Shown here: positions 33,557 through 44,090 of the stretch, one piece after another | How positions within the stretch are numbered: position 1 is the stretch's first letter | Layout: the number at the start of each line of letters is the position of its first letter | Translations under genes and position numbers: made by a program | Assembly (NCBI RefSeq): GCF_037975245.1 | Contig: NC_092577.1 | Location: 21,016,898-21,080,897, forward strand | DNA length: 64,000 nucleotides | Origin: Apostichopus japonicus | Taxonomy: Eukaryota > Echinodermata > Holothuroidea > Aspidochirotida > Stichopodidae | Direction: 5' to 3' | The notes under the pieces: model-generated | The model's database searches: none | Told to the model about the DNA's origin: nothing | The model's input: only the letters and a program-made list of their open reading frames with translations

Positions 33557-33605
33557 CTTCAGATGGAGCATTTTCTCCTTCTCGGACACGGCTCTCAAAA
33601 GAAAC
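33557..33605 (-). CDS. Short exon before the triplicated exons
   Basis: Minus strand, acceptor CTTCAACAG, donor GAAG|GTACTA. In the frame that fits the next exons it reads VSFESRVREGENAPSEG and ends in SEG like the three following exons. It needs phase 0 at its start, but the SET exon delivers phase 2. The missing piece is presumably a lost SET exon. Confidence 0.5.
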
Positions 33606-34346
33606 CTGTTGAAGAAGCAGAACACGTTCTTATTACAAAACATTAGCATTGTAAACTTCAGTAAATAGAAATAGATCAATTATATGGGTGGATTCAAACT
33701 TAATCTCCTTTCTCAAGACATCTATAAGGCATTACAGTGCCACAGAGCACGCTCAATACAGTTACCCATTCAAGCAGACCCTCTCATAGTATACTCATAG
33801 TGAACACCAAATGAATGCATGAAAATTTTTGTAATGAAATTATATGGGTCAAATGACTGGGAAATGTTTAATAACAACTGTGCAAAGAAATTGAGGCTAG
33901 AGAGAGTTCCACATAGCAACCTCAGGGACATAAGTCCTGCACTTAAACACCTGACCTATCTAGCCGAATGAAGGTAGAAAGATTCCTTACTAACCACTCT
34001 CTGAAGATTTCAGTGAGAGCCACAGTACAGTGCCTTCTCTAAAGGCATATAGCCTAGGGATCACAACTTATTTACATTTCATAAATCAACCAAACAGGGT
34101 CCCTGAACCCTGTTCTGGCCTCAGTTCATTTGAAATTGCAACATTTTAAAATTTTATGGAGGAGCTTGATGGTGTTTAAATTCCATATTTTCTAAAAAAA
34201 ATGGCACTATCTGATAAGGTAACTCTGCAATGTTCTTTCCTACAAACAGCCTTACAAGTGAAATGATGATTTTAATAGTTATGGCATTTTTAGCTTTGTT
34301 TCATCTTGAGGAATTGCTTTTACTTAGAGCAAAACAAAAAGCTTAC

Positions 34347-34500
34347 CACCATTTCTTCTCTCTGTACTTAAAAAAGTAACGAAATACGCTTGGTTCTTCT
34401 ATTTCCCTTTGTTCCCCTTCCTTGGCTGTGATCAGTTCCCCCGAGTAAGTTACCAGAAACCATCCCATTTTGAATGACTGGGCGGTAAACAGACTCCTTC
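34347..34500 (-). CDS. SET domain exon, N-terminal half only
   Basis: Minus strand, acceptor CCTCTTTCAG. With the phase-1 G from exon 1 it reads GRSLFTAQSFKMGWFLVTYS followed by GELITAKEGEQRE. This matches the SET start (GRGVFA..F..G.F...Y.GELI....A..RE) of SETD8-like methyltransferases. It ends KYREKKW plus TG, where the family has W-C-I-D-A. The family's NH..PN and ELxxDY blocks, needed for S-adenosylmethionine and substrate binding, are not found in the following 700 bp. Confidence 0.75.
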
Positions 34501-34727
34501 CTGAAAGAGGCAATGAGTTTTTTTGAAAAGTAATGAAATCCATCACTATTCACTATCACTAATTGATATCACTAATCTCCTGTAGTAATAACTGCTGCCG
34601 AATACCTACCTTAACCACATCTAATAAATTTAACTTGACTGCATCATACCTCAAAACCCAACAATAGTTAAATAAAGAAGGACATTTACACTTGTAATTC
34701 AAATTGAAAATTTAAGTGAAAAAGTAC

Positions 34728-34835
34728 CTTTTGTTGGTGATATCTTGACCAAAAACCCAGGTGGATCTTCCTGCATATATTTATCAAAACTAGGCCCTGG
34801 GCCGTGCCTTGTGCTACGTCTTGACATAATTTTGT
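34728..34835 (-). CDS. First coding exon
   Basis: Minus strand: acceptor GATTCCAG, eight bases, then ATG at 34827 giving MSRRSTRHGPGPSFDKYMQE, and a donor ACAAAAG|GTACTT in phase 1. The N-terminus is basic. The acceptor just before the ATG implies a non-coding exon upstream, perhaps near 35.9-36.0 kb. Confidence 0.7.
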
Positions 34836-36109
34836 CTGGAATCAAGAAGAAGGTTGATAGTGTCCATTACATATTACCCAGGGAGCCCAAAAAAGCAGAC
34901 AGCACAACTTTTTCCAAACTACGTAATTCAGAATGTTTATATAATATATATCAACATTAAAATTTAACGACTAAATTCTAAGGAGACTTAATTATCATCT
35001 TTACAATTATTAAGTAAGGTGACTGAATCCAACAATGAGCTCATAGCATAACTTGGCCAAGCTACTAAATTTGAAAAGATTATACTAATTTCATGACTAT
35101 AACATGATGCATCTAATCTTATGATAACATGTCACACCACAATATTCCCCTTGAAAAGAAAGGAAGGTTAATTACCTCAGAAGTGCAATACATTTGCTCC
35201 ATTCATTTCACATAGCTTCAATTCTAGTATCTGTAACACATATACATGCAGCTATAACTCTTTAAGATTAACTTTTCTATACATGGGCATCCTCAATATT
35301 CAGGTTACATAAAATTGAATAAAAAACAATAGAATGAAAAGTCTGGTCATCGAATACGAAAAAGCACCATGCAGACAGAAAGTCACAAAAGCGGTATACA
35401 TATCTTGCAATGCCAAAATTATGACAAAATGTCACTACTGCTTCCAACGTTTCAGTGTTTGATATGATGAAGTGCCCAACAACTGCCTCATGATTTATCC
35501 AAGGGGCAGACATGATTTAGATCCTACTAACAATAACATCCTACTGAGATCTAAATTAACTCGCTAAAAAATTAAGTAAACTTTCCTTATGTGTATAATG
35601 CTGCAGCTATCATCTGAAGCCTGACTTAAAACTAGTGATGTTACACACAAACTGGCCTAACCCATGTGGTATAATGTATTAGATCATATAGACCTACTGT
35701 TAATTTCCTACTATGCACACACTATGCTAGTAAGTAGTATGTATGCACAACTGGATCCTAACCTATATGACATTAAGTACAATGGTAGCACATGTGGCTT
35801 CCACAATGTACAGTAGGCTAGTCTATTAGAGGCCTATAATAGAAGTTCATAAACGAACGAACTGGAAATTACCAAAATAATTGGGGACACTGCACAGGAT
35901 TATGATAAGTAAAGAGTAACTTACTCACTGGATCTATTTTCCTTCAGAAGATTCTGTCTCCGTCTCATGAAAGCTGTATGTTATTAGCTAGCTGCATATT
36001 GTAGTTATCTCAGGGTACAGTAGGTACTACAGTTATCTTTGTGGCAGTACATGAAATTCGAACACAGTAAGCATGCTGCAGTACAGTGTGTATGTTTGCT
36101 GATCTCACA

Positions 36110-36490
36110 GCAATGTAAATCGGGGACATGGTCCACTGTTAGTATTGTCAAAGTAGACACACCCCATATGATTGGAGCTCATCAATTGGGGACATTTGGT
36201 CACTAATTTAACCAGCTTCAAGCAGTCACATGACATGAAATTCTTGCACATAAATGGGGACAACACCTTGACACACGCCCCAGCAGTTAATGACACAAAG
36301 TGACACAGCTAGGCTGTAATGAATGCACCCAATGGGGACTGTCACAGATATTGCTCAAACTTTAAAAAATACTTTCATTTGGCGGGAACTTCCAAAATCT
36401 GCACTTAACCCAAACGGGGACGTCCCCGATTGGTAGTATGTCAACACTTGGAAGGTGTGTCATCATATAAATGTCCCCAGTTGCCAGCGG
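36110..36490. repeat. Subterminal TGGGGAC-rich region of the candidate element
   Basis: GGGGAC occurs at 36122, 36187, 36256, 36334 and 36417 on the + strand, and as GTCCCC near 36423 and 36472. Spacing is irregular. The same word makes up the minisatellite at the opposite end (27119-27345) and singles at 26940 and 26969. Confidence 0.6.
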
Positions 36491-36779
36491 GTACATACGC
36501 ACACACACGCACATACACACATATACACGCAGTCATGACCGCATAGATTCCTACGGCTACCGCCAAGGAATCAAAAATTGATATCAGCTTGCCGACATGT
36601 AATATCCAACACATTCCTGCCATTTAGTCTTTACACAGACTATGACATTGTTATTGTTTGAAGTTTCTTTTATATTCCTTTTACATCGTTTGTTCTTCTT
36701 TATTTTTATGTTTATAGTTCTATCAGCCATTTCTAGAATAGTGTTGAATAACACGAGTCTATAAAATAAACAATTACGA

Positions 36780-37070
36780 CTATGTCATTTCTGTACATTT
36801 TAATATGTTGAAAATGCTGAAAATGTGAGGTCAAATTACTAGACATTGTTGGATCAACATGAAACTTGGTACCTTCTGCCAACATTTGGTGCTGCAAATT
36901 GGGAGGTCAATTTACTAGACATTTATTCATGCTTGAATAGAATCCTCAAATTTGATTGGTCTTATCGTGAAGTTATCTAACGAATAATCAACGCTAATTG
37001 TTAGATCAACATGAAACTTGGCACATAAGGTCATTGGAGCAAATTTGGTAATAATCATCAAAGTTCACAG
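36780..37070. repeat. Degenerate repeat with ATGAAACTTGG motif
   Basis: GTTGGATCAACATGAAACTTGG and TGTTAGATCAACATGAAACTTGG lie about 155 bp apart, each preceded by a GGTCAA..TACTAGACATT-like block. Related sequence (AATGAAACTTGGTCACAA) occurs at about 40450. A tandem non-coding repeat. Confidence 0.5.
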
Positions 37071-37789
37071 GAAGTATATCTTATTAACCGCAGCAGCTAT
37101 ATTGACATGGTTTGCTATATAGTTGTAGGCTCATTTGCTCTGGAACTGGTGATTTGCATGGATACCGATGAAAAAACCACTGATAGCTCAACCAGGCGAG
37201 ACACTTGAGACGGATCACCTTGATTTATTTCTCAACAAATGTTTCAATAGCATTTTACATCGGTGGAAATAATATAGATGGAGATACAGCTGCATTGCTG
37301 CTCTTGTTTTTCTTCTATTGGTGCGTCCAGGGAGCTGCTACTCAGAGTAGCAGTTCCATGGAGCGTCGTCGCGTTATACCGAATTTGCGTGTATACTAAT
37401 TTTGTGTTTATATACCAGGGCCCCTTGTCGACTTGTCTCGTTTGTGATTTAATCTTCCTTGTAGTTTCGCACAGTGCTCAGAGTACAAGAGAGGCAGGTT
37501 TGTAACTATTACAATCTGATCCTGTTCCCGGGGTCGTCATTTAATGTCCCAATCCGACAGAGGTGAGTAAATTCTCAGCCTTTAGCCACTTTCCGGAATG
37601 CTGAGAGAGTAGGTAGCAACCTGTCCGTCGCCACTGCAGGGAGAGCCTTGTCGAACCTAACTAATGAACACAGTTAACCCGAATCAATTGCTTACCACTA
37701 CAATGGAATCAACAACAACTGCAGTACAGCTATTGGACTGCACCGGAAATTGAAAAAAAAATAACATTACAGCTTTTGACAGCCATAGT

Positions 37790-37835
37790 CGAGACAGGAA
37801 TTGAACCTGTGGGGCCAGCGTCACAAACACACAAA
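37790..37835 (-). ncRNA. tRNA-like 3' half
   Basis: The minus strand reads GGCCCCACAGGTTCAATTCC then TGTCTCGACTATGG. ACAGG-TTCAATTC-CTGT folds as a T arm containing a B box, and the following bases could be an acceptor strand. No matching 5' half was found. Probably a tRNA-derived repeat rather than a working tRNA. Confidence 0.35.
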
Positions 37836-38647
37836 ATGGAGGCGTGAAAAAGCGAAGATCTTAGGAGACATTTTTGTAGGGGTGGGGACCTTGAGGTGTA
37901 ATTCTTTGATACCTGAAAATAAAAACACACGCTCAATGCTGATTGTGTATATGTGACATCATCATGAATTGGATGCGCCAAATTTACCCGGAACTCCTGA
38001 AGGCGCCAATGATGTTAGTATAGTCTTGCCTTAGAAGGGCAACAAATTACACCATTTGGCATCTAAGCACACTTTCGTACAGTAGAAAATCTCTTAAAGG
38101 TGATGGGACACCCCATGAAAAATACCGGGTAAGCGCCAGACGCTACCGGCCTTTGTAAAAGTTATTACAAGGAAAACCTATTATTCTTTGGCTTATGGGT
38201 GGCAATTTGTGGGCAATGTAGCAATCACTAATCTGTTTATAGTTGGAATGTAGAATTATTATAACTAGGGAAAATTAAATTGATTTCTTAGATTATCATC
38301 ATTCTTTTTGCAAACAGAATGACCAGAGATTAGTTTTTTTTCAAATGGTAGTGACGTCGTGCATGGTCTCAAGCCTCTTTCTTTACTTATGTTTCATACA
38401 ATCGTACATACTATTATGAAACCTTACAGGCAATTATGCTGGTATAACGGGCTACACCGTAACCGGGTTTGACTATGATAGCCCAGCGGTCCATGAAACA
38501 ATGCACGGGGGTATGGATGATGATCATGCACACCAAACTAGAGGGGTGGACCGTGGTTGTGCTTGCCCCACCCCTCCCTTCCGCTCCTCCCGTCCTAAAA
38601 TGGCGTGCACTCACAGGAACAAATAGCTTAGAATAAGCAAAACTAAA

Positions 38648-38890
38648 GGAGCGTGGAGGCCGAGTGGCTAATGCTTTTGTTTTATATATAATCCTATTAT
38701 GTTGTGTCCTTGGGCAAGGCATTTTTTTCTCGACTGCCCCTCTCCATCCAGGTGTATAAATGGGTACCTGTGAGGTAAGTAAGGTGTGTGCGCTGGATTC
38801 TCAGCAGCCAGCCTGATGACCAGAGATTCAAAGTGATATGAGATGGCTGTGCCATATAAAGCGCTATACAAAAACTAACATAACATAAGA
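38648..38890 (+). mobile_element. tRNA-derived SINE with L2-like tail
   Basis: The head GGAGGCCGAGTGGCTAATGC resembles a Pol III A box of a Ser/Leu-type tRNA. A body with CCTTGGGCAAGGCA and AGGTGTATAAATGGGTACC follows. The tail CCATATAAAGCGCTATACAAA resembles the 3' end of the L2-like LINE fragment at 42586-42805 (GGCGCTATACAAAG on its own strand). This fits a SINE moved by L2-type machinery. Confidence 0.7.
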
Positions 38891-38933
38891 AATCATTAAG
38901 TAAAATATCTCAGAAGAAAACTTGAAAATGGTA

Positions 38934-40034
38934 AGTCGCAATAAGCCGGAATTGTTCGGAGATTAGTAATACAGAATAGTGTCACTATAACAAATAGTAA
39001 ATTAATAGTTACTACCAGCAGTGAGCAATTCCCAACCCAACCCCGTGCCTCGGTCCATTGTCAAACCCTATCCAGGAGTTTTAGGGGATTACATATGAAA
39101 AGCTCGAATCTTTTTAAAAGTCGGGAGGAGGTTATAAGGGCCAGGACACACGACGACCCTAGTGGTGCCAGTTTAACCGTCACCCTGACCCAATTGTACA
39201 TATGCTCTCGGAGTTGCCCGAGGGACCAGGGTATATGTTGAGGCCCGCGGGAAACTAAACTCGAAAAAGACGGGCGTATCCGTCGCTGCATCCGTCTCCT
39301 ATAGTTAACGGCATATGTCTAGGGGTATATTCGTCCGGGGGTATTTATCCGGGGGTAATTGTCTAGGGGGTATTCGTCCTCGGAGGTAATTTTCCGGGGG
39401 GTATCTGTCCGGGTGGTAGTTGTCCTGGGGGGTAGTTGTCCGGGGGGTAGTTGTCCGGGGGGCTATTGTCTGGGGGGTATTTGTCTGGGGGGTATTTGTC
39501 CGGTCACGAAAAATACACCTGGACAACTACCTCGTCGGACGAATACCCCCTAGACAATTACCCCCCCCCCCCCCGGATAAAAACCGCCGGACGAGTATCC
39601 CTCTGGACATATGCCGTTAACTATAGGGGACGGATGCAGCGACAGATATGCAGGTATTTTTTCGAGTTTAGTTTCCCGGGGGCCTAAAGATATACCCTGG
39701 TCCCTCGGGCAACTGCGAGAGAATATGCACAATTGGGTCAGGGTGCCGGTTAAACAGGCACCACTAGAGTGGTCATGTTCCCTGGCACTTTTAACTTCCC
39801 TGACTTTTTAAAAAGATTCGACCTTTTCATATATAAGCCCCCAAAACTCCTCGATAGTGTTTATCAATGGACCGAGGCCCGGGGCAAGATAGGTTGGGAC
39901 GGCAGTTGAAGAAGCATGAGGGGGGGGGGGGGTCTGGCATTGGTCACTAATGGTAGTAACTAATAATTTACTATTAGTTATAGTGAAACTATTCTGTATA
40001 ATTAATCTCTGAACAATTGTGGCTTATTGCGACT
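38934..40034. mobile_element. 1.1-kb foldback element with TA target duplication
   Basis: Long inverted arms: the left starts AGTCGCAATAAGCCGGAATTGTTC and the right ends GAACAATTGTGGCTTATTGCGACT. Pairing continues through CCGAGGC..GGTCCATTG, GGGACCAGGGTATAT, AACTAAACTCGAAAAA, CGCTGCATCCGTC and TATAGTTAACGGCATATG. The centre (39320-39600) is a G-rich array. TA dinucleotides flank both ends (38932-38933 and 40035-40036), as expected for Tc1/mariner-type or other TA-targeting MITEs. No coding capacity. Confidence 0.85.
39320..39600 (+). repeat. GGGGGTA(N)TTGTCCG array at the foldback centre
   Basis: About a dozen and a half degenerate 14-16-bp units of the type GGGGGGTAGTTGTCC, followed after 39510 by units on the opposite strand (GGACGAATACCCCC, GGACAATTACCCCC). 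The array therefore continues the inverted symmetry of its arms. Apparent Thr/Pro- or Gly/Val-rich ORFs here are array translation. Confidence 0.85.
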
Positions 40035-40046
40035 TAGCATTTATAG

Positions 40047-40074
40047 CTCATACCAGCATGCTGGTGTGAGCTAT
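40047..40074. repeat. 28-bp near-perfect palindrome
   Basis: AGCTCATACCAGCA and TGCTGGTGTGAGCT are reverse complements with a single mismatch and no spacer. It starts 12 bp after the foldback element and heads a non-coding repeat that runs to about 40680. Confidence 0.85.
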
Positions 40075-40680
40075 TGTTACAGTGCGGCGTCTATCACTCT
40101 ATCCGTCAACAATTGGTAAAACCGCTCCCACTCGCACAGTGTTTCATGGAATTTCATGAAAGTTGGACACAAGGACCATTGGGTATAGGGCTATCAGAGA
40201 TGGTCCGAAATTTGGGGTGAAAGGTCACCTGTGGGCCGTAATGGGCCATTTTGTGGAAATACGCAAAATGCTTCTTGTCCTACAGATTCCATGGTACAAT
40301 GTTGAGGGTTTGTCACGATAGTTCTATGGAAGTTTTACCTTCAGGGTGTTCATGAATTTGAGATGAAAGATCAACTAGGGGTCATTTGTGGCCGGGCCGC
40401 GGCCCTGTATTTTCAAATTGCTCCTGTTCGTACAGTGTATGGCCAGTTGTAATGAAACTTGGTCACAACGTTCCTCGGGATAACAGTTACGAGGGGTGTT
40501 CGGAAAATTGAGGTCAAATGTCATTTTGGGGGTCATCGGGGGTCATTCTTTGTAACATTTTCAAATATCTCAAGATTTTGCTGGATCATATTCAAAGTTG
40601 AACTGATGATTGTTGGATTGTGTATCAATAAGGTGATGCCTAATAGATTGTGGTCAAAAGTTAATTACAATTAATCCCCA
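40075..40680 (+). repeat. Degenerate tandem repeat, units of about 130-150 bp
   Basis: Recurring blocks: TTTCATGAAAGTTGG or AATGAAACTTGGTCACAA, a GG(A/T)TA..GT(A/T)A step, a GGTGTTC(A/G)(T/G)(G/A)AA step, AGGTCA or GATCAACTAGGGGTCATT, then a poly-pyrimidine TGCTCCTGTTC or TGCTTCTTGTCC. Each recurs two to three times. No coding potential recognised. Confidence 0.55.
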
Positions 40681-41330
40681 TTGTTGAAAAAAATCTGAGC
40701 CTTTACCTTTTGCCAAAGCTCCTTTAATTTGTCTCCCAGTCTCTGCAGTGTTTGTTTACATTTGTGGTTAAGCTCTGCAGAGGCTGTTAGTGGAATTAAA
40801 GCAGGACTGGGAGTTGTTATTAACTGTTGAACTGTAAGCGTGAGAGCCCTATAGCCAATCAGCACTTGCCGATTCTTAGAAGTCTTTGAGCCTGAGGTAT
40901 GTAGGCAGCCAGCCAAAATTTTGGCAAGGAGTGCTTCAGGTCTGCTCAGGTAGCAGGGAGAAAGTGTAATAGGGTAGGTCAGTGGTATTGTTTGAGAGAG
41001 TGGGTAAAATAGGATTTAAAGGGGGAAAATAGGAATTATAGCCAGTAGTGTGGCCAGGATTCTGCTAACGGAGGGGGGGGGGGGCTTATCCCTCATGGGC
41101 CCAAAATTGCTGGAATCTGAAAAATGGCCTGAAATTTCGTGGGCCATAAAGTTTTGTGGGCCCTACATTTTGAAGCTCGTAAAGGTATTACCTTCTGCAC
41201 CATTGATGCTCTAGTTAAGTTTTCGTCTGAGTAATTTTACTTGATGATTTGTTATGTAAGTTTTTGTATAGCGCTTTATATTGCACTATGAAATTTGGTT
41301 ACATCAGAAAAATAATCTTATATATGAGAT

Positions 41331-41660
41331 TAAGAAAATTTGCTTTCATGGCCCTAATGGGCTTTCGTACTACGGGTTTCACCAGCTAAAGGTGCGCTTT
41401 GTTCACAGGCTCGAGGGGGGGGGGGGTTAGTCGGGCGCATCGTGGTATAGTTGGGGTAGTTACCTGGGTGAGGTATCCGTGCCGGTGTATTTGCGCAAGT
41501 GGAGTTTTCCTAGAGGTTATTGCCGGGGGGTGGGGGTAAAAGTCCTCGATGGTAATTCTCAAGGGGGTACTTGTCCGGGTGGTTATTGTCTCAGGGGTAC
41601 TTATCCTAGGGGTTTTTTTGCCTTGGGGTGTATGTCCGGGGGTAGTTGTCCCGGCACAAA
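41331..41660 (+). repeat. Composite G-rich repeat, copy 1
   Basis: TTCATGGCCCTAATGGGCTT, TCGTACTACGGGTTTCACCAGC, a G run, then a GGGGGTACTTGTCC-type array. The same order is found at 46845-47280. The array resembles the core of the foldback element, suggesting a family with one inverted and several single-arm forms. Confidence 0.75.
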
Positions 41661-42585
41661 TTACTACTTAAGCGGAGCGCCACCTTCGGTTGGTGCGGAG
41701 CATAGAAGAAATTTTTCGGTTTTCATACCCCCCAGATCACCGGAAATGGCACTTCCAGAACATGAGAATGACCAACCAGATGTACACTTTGGCCTGAGAA
41801 CCAAGTATTTATCATTTTTTTTTCATCCATAACCTTTTTGAAGATTGTCACCCGTCCCACATCATGTTTGACATCATCTCATCTCCCGTGGATCATTGCT
41901 TTTGTAGGTTATTCTACGTCGCGGCCTACAATACCCATCAGTTCCACTTTTCAAGGTTTTAAGCGCATTATATGTTCAGAATATTAAAATTCACATTTCT
42001 CGTTAAATTGACTTCAAAACCTACCCATAATATTGCACAATCATCTGTGGAAAACCAATCAGGGACGTAGCTAGGATCAGATAATTAGGGGTGAAGAAAC
42101 TCCAAACTATCAACTGAATACATTTTTTCCAACTGAGTGTGGGTGTGTCTTGGTGGGCCCTTAAAGGGATTCACGACTTTGTGGGGGGGGGGGGGGTAAT
42201 AAAACTGGTGTTACTTGCTAAACGATGTCTAGCATCTGTGCAGGAGTGGGCAGTAGAAAACAATATCTTATGATGTTGCACATCAAAACAGGACCCCACC
42301 ATTTGTTGCCGGGAACTATTTTGCAAAAAGGCAGGCCAGCTTATACACCAGCAGAAATAAAACCACCTAGCCGTGTAGATAAGTCGGGTTTCCGTGCATG
42401 TATACTCAGCAAAATTAAAATGACAGTAGTAACTATAAAGCGAAGCGCCACCATTGGTTGGCGTGGAGCGCTAGGAAATTTTACAAAATGGTAACCCAAT
42501 AGCAGCCAAAATGGGAGCATCGGTGCCTCTGCAGAGACCCTGACAGTCATAATTCCAAGGACACTGGGCAACAGAACCCTAAAAT

Positions 42586-42805
42586 ATTTAATAATAATAA
42601 TGGACACTTTGTATAGCGCCGGTATCCGCCCGAAGTAGCTCATGGCGCTTTGCAGAAAGAAGATTACAAGATTGAAGGTTCCAAGGCTGTTGACAAGTCG
42701 TACTGATTGAGGTAAGTATTTCCACAATTTTGAGGCGGCACAGGAGAAGGATCTCTGGCCCCACCGATTCCTTGAAACACTTTTAAGGGGAGTTTTCGTG
42801 TTCAC
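42586..42805 (-). mobile_element. L2/CR1-like LINE 3' end with ORF2 C-terminal relic
   Basis: The minus strand reads LKSVSRNRWGQRSFSCAASK then LWKYLPQSVRLVNSLGTF, matching the C-terminal signature of L2/CR1/Rex-type LINE ORF2 (R.YG.R.F...A..LWN.LP..IR....L..FK). It is followed by GGCGCTATACAAAGTGTCC and an ATT-type tail (TTATTATTATTA, minus strand 42585-42600). Truncated remnant of a few hundred bases. Confidence 0.8.
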
Positions 42806-43198
42806 TCTCAGCTAAATTGAAATGACTGGAATGGTAGGGGAAAGGTCTAAGTGGAGGGTGTGTCCCTGGGTAAAATCACTCAAATTACAATCTTCAACTC
42901 GATCCTGAGTAGATCTATACGGGCTCTGTGTGGATCCTGTGAAATAGAAGGGAACTGCGTACAAATGAAAGTGTTTTTTTTTTAATTAAAAAAACTCAAG
43001 GGAGGTTTAAACCCCCACCCCCTGGATCCTCCCTGGTGTATCAAATTACACCCCACCAATAGATGCTTTGTATCAATACCAACATGTACTGTGGTACATA
43101 TGCAACACTTAACTCTCACCCACAACAAGATAGGGGTGGTGCTCCAACTACGGCAAGGTATATTTTAGGGCAAAAATAGAATTATGATATGGGGGAGG

Positions 43199-44082
43199 CA
43201 TGGACTTCGCTAGAGGGGGTCGGGGTGTCTCACCCCCCCCCCCAAAAAAATTGGTAAAACTGACGATAGTTGGAAAATCGGAATTTCCGACTGTCGCACT
43301 TTAGTTTATCTAGGCCTATTCATATATTCCTGTGATTGTGAATGACCTAAAAATTTCAAAATGTCCGTCAAAATTGACCTTCAATCGGTCAAATTAACCA
43401 CGCTTTCCTTGCCACAAATTGCCACAATCTCGCGATCCTTTTACTCCACCATACAAAACTGCATATGATTTTTAATACTCTGAAAAATGCCTAATAGAAC
43501 TACCGTCATAGGCGTAGGAGCCCAACTTGATTGGGGGGGAGGGGGGGGGGCTGTAATGACTTGTCCGATAAATATAAAAAAAAAATCGCGCGCTTTGAAC
43601 ATGTTAATGTGCATATCATATAGGCATACATCGGTTATTACATCGCATGCCAATAACATACAATGATTTTCCCTCTTGTATATTGGTTAGAATAATTGGG
43701 GAAGTCGTTACAATATTAATTATATTAATAATATAAGTTTAACCATTGCAAATACATTGCAAATGATTTTTCTTTCAGTAGATGCCCGAAAAATTATCAG
43801 CATATTGCCAGAATTTTTGGTTGGGGCGTGGCGAGGGGCTAGAAAATTTGTGAAATGAGTGCCAGTGGGTACATATATATCGAAAATGTTCGAAACAAAA
43901 GTGCAGTCGCGAAAGATCGGGTGTCTGACTGACACTGACCGCATCGTTGACGAGTAGCGCGGAGAGTGGGGGGGGGGGGGGTACAAGGCAGCAGTCGGAA
44001 TTTTCTGGCTTCAAAACCCATCCAGTTGGATTTTCAGCCACTACATCCCCCACCCAAATCATAATGCCTTGGCTACGTCCCT
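43199..44082 (+). mobile_element. Non-autonomous hAT-like element, copy 2, with 8-bp TSD
   Basis: The interior matches the copy at 19710-20527. The left end is CATGGACTTCGCTAGAGG and the right end GCCTTGGCTACGTCCCT. The 8-mer GGGGGAGG lies directly before (43191-43198) and directly after (44083-44090), the duplication length of hAT elements. The duplicated word is G-rich, so chance must be considered. No coding capacity. Confidence 0.75.
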
Positions 44083-44090
44083 GGGGGAGG

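Larger units (their letters stand above)
28619..34827 (-). pseudogene. Multi-exon gene: SET half-domain, zinc fingers, tyrosine-recombinase-like domain, Myb-like tail
   Basis: Nine minus-strand exons: 34728-34827, 34347-34500, 33557-33605, 32861-33040, 32271-32453, 31534-31716, 29603-31313, 29061-29240, 28619-28830. The ATG is at 34827. The order is a SET N-terminal half, three paralogous exons, an acidic stretch, C2H2/CCHC fingers, a tyrosine-recombinase-like domain with R...R...H...Y residues, an acidic linker and a basic Myb/SANT-like C-terminus ending TAG. Proteins with these recombinase blocks are, as I recall, common unannotated genes in fish and marine invertebrates; function unknown. 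Breaks in this copy: no second half of SET with a phase clash after exon 2, TGA at 31213-31215, two TGA codons at 30478-30483 beside an 11-bp tandem duplication, and a frameshift near 29650-29670 after the catalytic Tyr. Either a pseudogene or two shorter products. Confidence 0.7.
26921..36500 (-). mobile_element. Candidate ~9.6-kb element carrying a SET/tyrosine-recombinase gene
   Basis: On the minus strand, the flank on the 36.5-kb side reads GGAATCTATGCGGTCATGACTGCG and then a TG-rich tract. The flank on the 26.9-kb side resumes with a TG-rich tract, GTGACGCCAAGCTTG and AAATTAGGTTTTCTC. Together these make one copy of the dispersed (TG)n repeat, interrupted inside its TG tract. Both inner ends have weakly matching inverted sequence leading to TGGGGACA (26939-26946 and the complement at 36471-36480), and further TGGGGAC words are scattered at each subterminal region. 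Only one gene is seen inside, a 9-exon minus-strand recombinase-like gene. Exact ends and target duplication cannot be fixed by eye. Confidence 0.5.

Noticed and set aside
39305-39690. Thr/Pro-rich and Gly/Val-rich open frames
   Set aside because: They follow the 14-16-bp G-rich array in the foldback element and have no codon-level signal.
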